From Neostapfia colusana (taxonomy: Eukaryota; Streptophyta; Magnoliopsida; Poales; Poaceae), in contig JASWHV010000009.1 in assembly GCA_030760725.1 (NCBI GenBank), positions 90,012,780-90,076,779 of the forward strand: 64,000 bases of DNA, written 5' to 3'. The translations under genes were made by a program, and so were the position numbers. Positions 41,610-52,519 of the stretch are shown piece after piece. The first letter of the stretch is position 1. Each line of letters begins with the position of its first letter. The notes beneath the pieces are model-generated. The model did no database searches. It saw nothing but the letters and a program-made list of their open reading frames with translations, and was not told the origin of the DNA.

Positions 41610-44600
41610 ATTCAAACATGGGTGAGGATCGTAGTTGGATGTATACCGGTTGGAAGAACAGTTCTGGTGGTCACTCGGATGAGTGGTTCGCAAAGACAGA
41701 TGCTTTTGTAGATCGAGCGTTTTCATTGTCAAAGATCGATAAGGTGCGGTGCCCATGTACGAAATGTCAAGGTGCAAAGTGTTGGGACAAAGTGAATTTG
41801 GCGTTTCACTTATGTCGATACGGTTTCATGCAAGATTATGAGGTGTGGACCTTTCATGGTGAGACATCTTCTCAACCCTTACAAGTTTCAGATGAGGATG
41901 ACAACACGGGGGTCGATAGGATGGACGAGATGCTTGATGCTATAAATCCTGAATTGATGGAGGATCCTCCTCCAACGGAGGTTGAAGCGTTTTTCACGCT
42001 TCTCAAAGCTTCGGAAGAGCCGTTGCATGAACACACCGAAGTGACGCTCCTTACTTTCATGACTAGATTTATGGCCATTAAGTCTAAGTATTTCTTCTCC
42101 AATAACTGCTACAACGATCTTATCAAATTGATCAGCGATATCCTTCCACAACCACATAAAGTGCCTAAAGATATGTATCAGTCTAAGAAGTTGATTTCTG
42201 GTCTAGGTATGAAATATGAGAAGATTGATATGTGTCTAGACAATTGCATGCTTTTTTGGAGAGAGCATGCCAACGAGAACAAGTGCTTAAAATGTGGTAA
42301 AGCGAGATTTGTCGAATTTGTTAATGACGACGGTTCAAAAGTAATGACTCAAGTCGCACAGAAGCAGCTTCGCTACTTGCCTGTCACACCTAGGTTCAAG
42401 CGTTTGTTTCTATCTAAAAAACAGCTAGACACATGAGGTGGCATAAAGAAGGTGTACGTGAGAACAACAGCATGATGGTGCACCCGTCGGACGGTGAGGC
42501 ATGGAAGGCGCTTGACCACTTCGATCTAGATTTCGCCAATGACGCGAAAATATTCGCTTTGGGTTGGCGACAGATGGCTTCTCAATGTTTAGTACAAACG
42601 CCACACCATACTCATGTTGGCCCGTGTTCGCTATTCCGTACAACTTACCACCATCGCTTTGTATGAAGTATGAGTTCATGTTCCTATGCCTTATTGTACC
42701 TGGACCGGATCATCCTGGTTCACGACTGAACGTGATGATGCAGCCATTGATTGAAGAGTTCAAAATGTTATGGACAGGAGTCGAAGCGTACGACTGTTAT
42801 AGAAAACAGAAATTCAACCTTCGAGCTGCGTACTTGTGGTCTGTTCATGATTTTCCAGCTTACGGCATGTTTTCTGGCTGGAGCACTCATGGTCGATTGA
42901 CATGTCCAATATGTGCTTCGGACACGGATTGTTTTCGTCTAAGTCATGGTGGCAAGATATGCTACTTTGATTGTCATAGACGTTGGTTACCGCCAAATCA
43001 CGTGTTTAGGCAACAGATAAATGCCTTCAGGAAGGGTACCATTGTAAAAACGGGACCACCACAACGTCTGAACGGGTCGGAAATTGTTAAACAGCTCAAT
43101 AATCTAGTGCCAGATGAAGGTCGTCCTGGATATTTTGTTGGTTACGGAGAGGATCACAATTGGACTCATATATGTGCACTATGGGAGTTACCGTATATGA
43201 AGTCTTTAATTCTAATGCATAACATTGATGTCTTGCACCAGGAACGTAACATGGGCGAATGCATCATAAGCACGTGCTTGGATATGACGGGAAAAACAAA
43301 TGACAATATAAAAGCTCGGAAGGATTTGGCAGAGGTTTGTAACCGACCAAGTCTTGAGCTCTCCGAAGCTGGTGGCAAACCACGAGCTTCTTTCTGCCTT
43401 CGACCAAAAGAAAAGAAAGAAGTCTTCAAGTGGTTGAAACAGTTGATGTTCCCAGACGGTTTTGCTGCTAGCCTGAGAAGAGCCGTTAATGTTAAGACTG
43501 GAAATCTTACTGGTTTGAAGAGCCATGATTATCACATAATCATGGAAAGACTTCTGCCGGTTATGTTTCGAGGCTATCTTGACGATGAGGTTTGGAAGGT
43601 GTTAGCCGAGCTTAGCTATTTTTATAGACAGCTTTGTGCTAAAGAAATCAAAAGGGAGATGATGGAGAAGTTGGAAAAAGAGATACCCGTGCTTTTATGT
43701 AAGATGGAAAAAGTATTTCCTCCAGGGTTCTTCAATCCAATGCAACACCTTCTAATCCATCTTCCATATGAAGCTAAAGTAGGTGGCCCTGTTCAATATA
43801 GGTGGATGTACCACATTGAAAGAGCACTCAGATGTCTAAAACCGATGGTTCGTAATAGGGCAAGGGTTGAAGGATGCATCGCCGAAGCATTTACACTTCA
43901 GGAGATAGGATACTTTTCAAGTGTCTACTTTGCAGAAGAACACAATGTTAATGCATCGGTGTTACGGTATAATATGGCTGAAGCAACCTCTTGTAGCGAA
44001 CTCTCACTTTTTCAAACGAGAGGCACCACTATTGGTAGTGGCACGAGCTATGATGCTTCAGCAGATGAAAAGACAGCTGCTTTGTTATACATGTACGCTA
44101 ACATAGATGGGATGGACAATTTTTTTCAGTAAGTGGTTGTTCAACATCTATACTAATTTGTGTGGTGTGTTATACATCTACACCAATAATTCTTTTTTGT
44201 CCTGATTTAGTGAGTTCGATCGACAAAATTGGAAGTCTAAGCAGCAACCTACTAGCAAGCAAATACAAACAATGCGACACTATGGAGTAAATGGAGGACC
44301 TAACTTCCAAACGTGGTTTCGAAATCATGTAACGTTTTCCTTGTCTTGTTCCTCTTAGTAATTACGTTCATAGCATAAAATAGTCTTCTTACTTCATATG
44401 TTGGACAGTGCAAGACACAAGTCGGTGTTCATGAAGATTTGCGACAACTGTCCAACGGATCCATTAAAGTTAAACTCTTCGGTCGATATGATGTCAATGG
44501 GTTCCGATTCCGTTCAACTCAATTTGAAGCTCAACGTCCTCTAAGGGAAACATCAAACACCGGAGTTGTGACAAGGGCCGCCGATGCCGAAGGACATGAA

Positions 44601-45113
44601 ACTAATTTCTATGGGATCATAAAGAAAATCCTAGAATTTAGTTTTGCCGGGAGTAAAGACCTTAAAGTAGTCTTCTTTGACTGTGATTGGTTTGATAATA
44701 ACAATGAAACTCGACAAAACCAATTTGGCATGGTAGAAGTCAAACACAAGGACCGACTACGAGGCTACGACACCTTTGTCCTTGCACACCAAGTCGAACA
44801 AGTGTACTATCTACAATATCCATGCGAAAAACTTAGTGCATGGTGGGTTGTACAAAAGGTGAATCCTCGTGAGCGGTTATATACACCGGACAATACTGGT
44901 TACATTGATGAGGCAGATGTTGTTTACCAAGAAGAAGAGTTGCCGGATTCTTTTGTCGTTGAGCCTGGTCTACGACTCGATGAATTAGTTGGAGATGCAC
45001 AAGATGTACAGACTCATAATGTGAAAAAACGAAAACGGCGAACAACCATGACAAAAGATCGATGGTCCGGTTTACGAAGTAGAGTACATGATCGTGATAC
45101 TGATGAATTTTGA
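41610..45113 (+). pseudogene. TNP2-like CACTA transposase gene (TNPD class)
   Basis: The splice acceptor CTGCAG at 41604-41609 precedes the ATG at 41618. Exons: 41618-44128, 44211-44328, 44409-45113 (GTAAGT/TTTAG and GTAACG/GACAG borders keep the frame). Domains in order: transposase-associated zinc region (WMYTGWK, CPCTKCQ, HLCRYGF); TNP2/Transposase_21 (VPGPDHPGSRLNVMMQPLIE, YLWSVHDFPAYGMFSGWS, CPIC with a following CHRRWLP); DUF4218 (FPPGFFNPMQHLLIHLPYE, HIERALRCLKP); DUF4216 (VVFFDCDWFD, QVEQVYYLQYP). Two single-base frame breaks interrupt the first exon, in the A-run at 42416-42421 and near AAAATA at 42547-42552. Each is resolved by one extra base. Without them the product would cut and join the CACTA ends. 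Either mutation or assembly error is possible. Confidence 0.93.
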
Positions 45114-45199
45114 AATTAAGTACAAGTATCGTTTCTTTCATCTCTTCTTTCGTCTTCTATATTTTCCTTTAAATTCATTATCAAATTTCCTTTCATCAG

Positions 45200-47788
45200 G
45201 ATGTCATCAAGCAGTAGACGACGGGGGACGCGGGGCTTTCTGCCCCCGAGAGCAGACTCTGTTTTCCAGGGCTGTCAGTCTAGCAATGGTAGACTGTCTC
45301 AGCTGTTGGGCCTCGACAGGGGCCAGGGGTCACGAGAGCGGTCACGACAGGTAAAGAATAATTAATTACGTAAATTATATAAATAACTTTCTTAAATCTA
45401 TATTACCAATCTTCAAATTTTTAGGACGACTCTACGTCTGAGGAGACAGAGGCCAGGGGTCCTCTTCAGACACCACAGGTTTCGGAGCCTGTTACAGATC
45501 CTGCTTCGGATCCTCTTCAGGTTCCGGCACCGCAGGATTCAGACCCTGCTTCAGAGCCTTCCACAGAGCCTGATGTGGAGCCGGCTCCACAGCGGCGTTA
45601 CAGGAGGAGCCACTACGTAGCTCCTCCTCCGGTTCCTGCACGGCCAGAGGATCGGGTCGTTATTCGTCCGGTTGGCGATAGGTAAGTAAATCTATAACAA
45701 ATCAATTTAGATATTTTAACACATACATATGTACTAATTGAGAATCGTGTATTAGGTCTTGGGCCGATGACTCGTTCACGGGTCAAGGACGCCACCGCCA
45801 GGTCAACGCTGTCCTGGGCCAGCTCATCCGTTGTCACTACCCCGGTCTAGTGAACGGACGGGCTGCTACGTCTTGGGACGATTACCCTACGGCCCAGGAC
45901 ATTACCTACAGCAACCACCAGGAGCATGTGTGGCATGAATTCATGGTAAGTAAATCGTCTATTTGTTAAATGCGAACCTATTATATGTTAAATACATTAA
46001 CTTGTATATTTCTACTTGTAGAAATATTACCGTTTGGAGGACGAGGCCCAGCTGGATCACGCTCGCCTGGTCTTCAACAACAACGCTAGGAAGCTCCTGA
46101 CGCAGTCGATTTCAACGGCTCGCATTCAGGCTACGAAGGCGTACTATAATTTGCATCCGGACGAGGGTGAGTCGGGGCAGTTTAGGGATGTGGCGGACAA
46201 GTACTTGACGGAGGCACAGTACGCAGAGGTAAATTCTTTATTTTACTTTGCTTCATTATCCAATTTTCATCAATGTTTTCATCCAACAACAAATGTGTGC
46301 AGGTCAGCGTACCGTGGCTTGAGTCCTGTCCGGACGCCTACAGTTCCCTGTGTGCTCGTTGGGCGAGCCAGGGCTTCCAAGGCGTGTCGATGACCCGCCG
46401 ACAGAGTCGAGGGACGGACGGGAAACACCGTCTTGGCGGGGACGGCTACGTACGCCTTGCTAAACGGATGGTAAGTGATACTCGAATTATATTCTAGTTA
46501 ATTTCTATCGCTACCATTATGCTAACACGTATCGATAGGAGCGCGAGATCGGTCAGGAGCCGACCGCTATCCAGGTGTGGAGGAGGGGTCACATGGGAAG
46601 TGACCCCTCGCAGCCTGATCAGCTGTCTTCTCAGACAGCGACAGAGACGTTGGTGAGTTCTTTAGTTGACTTAATTGTATTATCTTTAAAACTTCTGATG
46701 ACTTTAATTTTCTGTATTTTCAGGAAAAGTATGGGGAGGAGGTGTGGAGGCTTCGAGGCAACGATTACGATTGGCAGAACTCGCCGATCGTACCTGAAGC
46801 CGCCTATGCAAGCGGTGGCGGTAAACCTCACGGCCGGTGAGTTCTGTTGTTTTCATTTACTTTCATTAACTTCGAGATACGAAACTTTAATACTCTTACT
46901 TCGTTGTGTAGGTTGGCCATCTTCGATGGAGTAGTAGACTCGAGGGAGGCGCGGTCTTACTCGAGGGCCTCTTCATCGCAGGGTGGATCCAGCAGGCGTG
47001 GCAGCCGTGATCTGGAGCTCCAGAGTGTCCAGGAGGAGCTCCAGAGGACGCAGGAAGCGCTGAGGCTCGCGAACGAGAGGCAGGCAGCCGAGCTCCGGGC
47101 TAGGGACGAGTATCAACACTCGTACATGCTACAGCTGCAAGCTGCCATGCAGGTAAGTTCAGATCAATGTACTCAACGTTTCTAATATATAAATGACATG
47201 TATAATAATTTACTTCATATTTGCAGGCTATGGCCACAGGACAACCCGTTGTCTTTCCTCAGTGGGCGCCGCCACCGATACAGCTACCACAGGGGCCGAT
47301 GTCAGGAGCACAGGTACAAAATTTCTCATAATAGCTGCAACTAGTTAAATTTGCTCAAATTTAGTTGAATTTGATCAAACTTACTTAAACTTAGAGAAAA
47401 CTAGTTAAACATCCTCAAACTGAGTAAAATATGGTACAACTTACTCAACTATAGTCAAATATGACCAAACTTACTCAAACATAGCCAAAACTTTTTGAAC
47501 TAGCTCAAACACAAACACTACTAGTCCATACTTCTCAAACTTAGTAAAATATGAGCAAACTTACTCAAACATAGCCAAATCTAGCTAACTTGCTCAATTT
47601 TAACTTGTAATGAGTTTATTTAATCATATACACATTTGTGAACTTCTAATTTGTCTAACTATACATGTACATCATAGGGATCGGTGACACGGGCTCAGGA
47701 AACTCCATCCCCTCAGCAACCAGCGTTTGGACGAGCGCACGACGACTTCCTGGACTCCGGTGGCAGCGGTCGGGGTAGCGTAGGGTAG
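45200..47788 (+). CDS. Transposase_24 / TNPA-like protein of the CACTA, ten exons
   Basis: Exons: 45201-45350, 45425-45681, 45756-45945, 46022-46228, 46303-46470, 46539-46652, 46724-46836, 46912-47152, 47227-47313, 47678-47788. All introns are GT-AG and the sum is 1638 bases: 545 codons plus TAG with no internal stop. The N-terminus is Ser/Arg then Pro/Glu-rich. The conserved Transposase_24 (PF03004-type) core spans exons 3-6 (SWADDSFTGQG, WHEFMKYYRLED, CARWASQGFQGVS, VWRRGHMG). A coiled coil fills exon 8 (LQSVQEELQRTQEALRLANE). A Pro-rich part and a Gly/Ser tail follow. An acceptor (TTTCATCAG) sits one base before the ATG and only 86 bases separate it from the TNP2 stop, so both products may come from one transcript by alternative splicing, as in En/Spm. 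Likely role: binding the TTATTGACGACGG arrays. Confidence 0.9.
47314..47677. repeat. Repeat-rich intron 9 of the TNPA-like gene
   Basis: Degenerate tandem phrases (AAACTTACTCAAACATAGCC and variants) about 20-26 bases apart fill most of the intron, the longest in the gene. Confidence 0.7.
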
Positions 47789-47921
47789 TGTGGCGTGCGT
47801 ATAGTGTTTTTATGCCTGCCTGTGATGTATGTTTTGATTGCCTGTGATCTGGCCATCGAGCCAGGGCTGGCCTCGAAGCCAGGGCAGGATTTTCTGTTTT
47901 TTTAAAAAAAATTGAAAAGCT

Positions 47922-48329
47922 TATTGACGACGGTTTCTGGTACTTGGCCGTCGTCAATAAGCCACTAGTATTGACGACGGCCAGGTACCAGAAACCGTCG
48001 TCAATAAGCAATTGTTATTGATGACGTCCTAGTGTAAACCGTCGTCAATAAGCCACGGTTACTGACGACGGTTTCCTGGCCATCGTCAATAAGCTTATTG
48101 ACGACAGCCTGATTTAGCTGTCATCAATAAGTTTATTGACGACAGCTAGATTTAGCTGTTGTCAATAAATTTATTGACGACGGTTACCGTCGTCAATAAT
48201 CTTATTGACGACTAATAATTGATGACAGCTGAAAACCGTCGTCTATAAACTTTTACCATCGTCAATAACTTATTGACGACGGTAGTGTCCTTATTGACGA
48301 CGGTTTCCGGCCGTCGTCTATAGTCCCGA
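47922..48329. repeat. CACTA 3' subterminal repeat array
   Basis: About 20 copies of TTATTGACGACGG and its complement, more diverged than the 5' array (TTATTGACGACAGC and GATGAC variants occur). Confidence 0.92.
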
Positions 48330-48340
48330 TTCCTGTAGTG

Positions 48341-48343
48341 TTG
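48341..48343. repeat. CACTA target-site duplication (right)
   Basis: TTG, identical to 38733-38735. Confidence 0.9.
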
Positions 48344-48367
48344 GGCCAGAGAAATTTAGGGATGGGT

Positions 48368-51300
48368 TGTAAAATCCCCAAAAATGCTAACAAGGAATTT
48401 AGCACATTCACACTTAGGGAAAATGAGGGGAATTAAAACTTTGAATTATAATGGTGTGAGTTCAAAGTGGTGATTCAAACTTCCCAAAAACTTCCAAACA
48501 TGGAGATCTAAATTCATAACTTGGGTCTCCATAATTCAAATATTATACCTCCCAAATTTCAGCTCAGTTCGAGGGGTTCTACTATTTGTTTGGAAATAAA
48601 AGAGAAAGCCCTCAAGTCTGAATTTCAAATTTCAGTTTCAAATTCCAAATTTCGCAAACTGTGAATTTGGTTCCACAAATGTGTTCCCCACATTTAAATT
48701 AGCATCCATGCTGAAGTTTGGATTATTTCGGTTTAGTTTGCTATGGTTTTGAATCAATAAAAAGGAGATATTCAAGTATTATTCAAATTCAAAATCCCAA
48801 TTTCCATTCAAATTCCATGACCCAAATGAATTCAGTTGAATTCAACATTTCAAATCCATTACTTTGAGGTGAAGCATGGTTTTTAATTTCGAGACCAAAG
48901 TATCAGCGGAGAATTAGGTGGGAGGGGGCCAACTAGTCAGACACCAACAGAAGCAAACCACATCGGTTTCTCTTTCGGTCGATCGTCGAGTGAGCGCCAG
49001 CTCCCGGCAGAACCCGCTCCCGATGACTTTCACCGCGCCACCTCCTGTTTCCTCGATCGCTTGATCATCTTAACACGCCACAGCCACAGCACCGAAGTCC
49101 TTTTTCGCTTCTCTCGCTTGCTCGCCGCTCTCTCGGCGCTCGGTCTCTTCTTCCGCAAAGAACACACCTCGGTGCCGCACACCTCTGTTCCAATCGCACA
49201 GCTTGGTTGGTTCCTCTGTTGCTCGAGCTCCCAATGCAAGAAAGCAACGCCACGATGTGCTCTATAGGTCTGCCACATCAAAACAAAGGTTGCTTGATCA
49301 TAGTAGCCGCAAACAGACGATCGCTGCTGAGTGCCGAAGTGAACCGGTGGAGCACCGTTCGGCCTCACCGTCGCCAGCACACTACGGCCTTCGTCATCTC
49401 CCATTCCCTGTACAAAAAAGGTGCGCGTGACAGCCTAGATGGTGTAGCCGAAAACCGTTCCTCATTTGGTTCCGCCGGTAGCTAAATTTTTTAGTGTTCC
49501 CAAACCCTAGTTCATAGCAATGAACTTCGGTCTACAACCCAATTCATCGCGCATGCGTAGCTAGAGATCATTCTGGTCTAGGAGAAGTTTTGCTAGGTCG
49601 CTACGGTCCTTCTCAATCAGACGGCACTCGAAACCATCAAGGACCGGAGGAGTTCATCGAGTTTTTGTCGCCGCCATCGTTGTGGGCTCGGGTCGCCGGT
49701 GAGGTCCCATCTCTGGGGGTTTTCATGGAGAGCGGGCTATAGTACGAGGTTGTTCATGCCTCACTGGTGCTTTTGGAGCAAACCTTAGCCTGAATGACCC
49801 ATTGCCGAGTGAGAACGAGGTCACCGAAGTGAAGCTCGACATGGACGCCGGTGCGAGCACTGTTCCTGTCATTGTCATCCTTCACCGACCCCACCATCAT
49901 GTTCAACATGGTGTAAAACTCACAGGCGGCAAGTTTGGACCCCGAGAACCCAGTTCCGGCGAGCATCGGCGGAGTGTGCCACCGCGTGGAGCGCGGGCAG
50001 CGCGAGGTAGGCGAAGGGGGTTGGCTCCCACCTGTCAGTCTCTGGATTCAGTGCAGGGATCGGATTGTGGCACGGGATCGGGTGCAGCTGCACGGGGAAA
50101 ACCCCGTGGGCCACGGTGGGGCCGTGAGCTCAGTGGCCCGATTTAAATTATGGGACACATAAACAGAGTTTATACTTTTCCCGAATTTCAGATTTAGGTC
50201 AATTTTGAAACCCCATAACTTTTAGTAGGAATGTCAAAAATTTGTGAAACAAATTTTGTTGGTTTCCTCTCAGCCAGTACTTTGCAGAAATGTAAAGAAT
50301 TTGATCTGAAGATATCTGGAAGTTTCTACAAAATTTATCAAAATTAAAACTTTGGGAATTAATTCCAGAAGATCCCTGTTATGGATTTTCCTCAAATTAG
50401 CTAGGAGATTCTTCATAACATTAGTGATCTCCTGCAAAAATTTGAGCTTCATTGTAGTACATTTGCTAGGCTAAACTCTGATCCAAAGTTCAGCCTTCAT
50501 TTGAAATTTCCAATTCTAAACAGAAACTTTTCAGCAATTTTGCCCAACATCAAAATTCCATTGCTCCCTGTAGGTCGCTCCAAAAATTGTGAAACCAATT
50601 TTGCTAGAACCATGGAGACCTACTCTAATTAGATTTTCTACAGTTAGCCATGTCAAAACTTCAGATTTGGGCTCCAAATTTCAGAGAAGCCTTGTACTTC
50701 TGGGAATTTTGGAGACCACAAGGTTCAATGAAATTTCTACAAATTTTGCTAAGATCATCCATAGAGAGTGTAGTATCCACTGGAAAAAGGCAAAATATGG
50801 AACCTAAACAGCAGTAGCTAGTAATAGGAGTTCATCTCTTATATAACCCTAGCACGTATACATATATTTTTCTACATTGCATATAGTGACCAAAGTTGAG
50901 GACACGCTGGAGCCGTTGGACGTCCTCCCACCAGAAGCTAACTTTCCTTTTGACTTGCAACCAGGCAAGCCCCGGTTTTCATTTAATTACCTTTTACAAA
51001 GTTTTTCATTTGTATCACTTATGTCTAGGTTGAAATGCTTGCATTAGAGTTAAGGTGATTGAAACCCCACTTGCATGACCTTTAAATCCTATGGAGGGTT
51101 GGGTAGTTTACAACTCGACGAGTAGAGAATGCCATGCTAATGTTATTAGGATCTCGGTAGAAGTCAAGTAGTTGGAATCTACTCGCGAGGTAGGATTTTA
51201 TCACACGGGATGGAAAAGAGTAGAGAATGGCTTAAGAATTTGAAACTGAGACCAAGCAGGGGGGATAGGATGCAGTGAGCGGAGGTCTCACGTGCATAGC

Positions 51301-52260
51301 CCTGTTGATGTCGATTGAAGACCGAGTCGTGTGAGGACCTGCTAGACAAGTTTTGAACAGTACCAGATGGAATACTGACATAAGCACGAAACCGATGTAA
51401 TTGGTTAACCTGGGTGCCGAGGCTTACCCAACCGTTTTATAGGAGTGGGTTGAGGGTAGCAAGGAGTAAATCTGCCGGTGGGCACAGACACGCTCCACGC
51501 GGGGACCTCCTGCCCGTTACGGATGGACCGGTTTGACATTTGGGTTTCCTTTGAAAGGTTGTTGCATACAACACAGTAGGAAGGTGTGAAGCACCACATT
51601 TCTGAAAGAGGTTGTATGTGACGTGCTATCCAGGTGTCTCCTAATTGCAATCACCGTCCCTTGCAGTTATTTGAGTACCGCTTGTTCACTGTGCTGTGAT
51701 GTAGTAGGAAGTGAAAGAAGCCAAATGAATATGATGTATTGAACTAGTAATGTTTTGAAACCCTGTATGCCGTAGATGTAGAGCTCAGTAAGTTTATTTC
51801 CCACTTTGGGTATAACCACATCGTAGGAAAGCGTTTCTTGTTTGATTGTGGACTTCCGATGTGAGGGATGCCTAAGGTACATTAAAAGGCTACTGTAAAA
51901 CTGAAAGTAAGGATTAACATGTAGATGTGTCTTTATTGCAACATTCTTTTTTCTGTCTTAATAATCCCTGCATGTAGAGTTTCATGTTTAGGAGTGTCGG
52001 TTAAGCCTTGCTGAGCCATCATGCTCACGGTTGCAATATTTTGAGCTGTGTGCATGTGAGAGTTATGAGAAAGGGTCCGAGAACGAGGCGATGCCCCCAT
52101 CGGGGTAGACGGTCGAGCTGGAGCCCTGCACGCCGCCGTGATCTCTAGTTGTATGTTGCTAGTGTGTAGCGTCCCCAGGCTAGACGGCTGCACTTTTGCA
52201 TAGCTAGACTGAGAGTTTAGCTATTAATAAGACTTTCGCTCTACATTACTTTTGTAAAAT
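48368..52260 (+). mobile_element. Gypsy-type LTR or LTR-derived sequence
   Basis: Begins TGTAAAATCCCCAAAAATGC, a typical grass LTR start, right after the 5S-like box. A first AT-rich part is followed by GC-rich leader-like sequence (48960-50150), then AT-rich sequence with phrases such as CATAACTTTTAG and GTGAAACAAATTTTG. Related phrases occur in reverse at 62440-62950. Next come CAGGCAAGCCCCGG (50962) and a long tail that includes a block (51412-51520) resembling 38520-38620. A TATA-like TTATATAA is at about 50838. No protein is supported and the 3' end is uncertain. Confidence 0.5.
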
Positions 52261-52519
52261 ACTTCTGCTGTGTTATATGTAAAATAAAAGTTTTTATGTT
52301 GTTCTTAATCTTTTGAAATCGTGGCTCTGTTGGGCCTGGCTGCCCCTGTTGTTGACCAAATTTTTTAAAATCACAATTATACGTAGTAGGGAATAATTTG
52401 AACTTCAGTTCAAATATTTGAATTTGATAGGCAGGAATTTATGTTCACAGGGGGTTGTTTTAGAGACACCTGTGAAGTTTCATTTGAACTAAAATCTTTT
52501 CTGTTTCATATGTTATGAT

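Larger units (their letters stand above)
38736..48340 (+). mobile_element. CACTA (En/Spm-type) DNA transposon carrying a WOX fragment
   Basis: 9,605 bp. The ends are perfect 11-bp inverted repeats, CACTACAGGAA (38736-38746) and TTCCTGTAGTG (48330-48340), with TTG target duplications. Both subterminal regions are packed with TTATTGACGACGG in both orientations. It encodes, on the plus strand, a TNP2-like transposase (41618-45113) and a Transposase_24/TNPA-like protein (45201-47788). Between the 5' subterminal array and the transposase lie a captured WOX promoter and exon, GC-rich spacer and a foldback. The TNP2 frame has two one-base breaks, so autonomy is doubtful. Confidence 0.97.
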
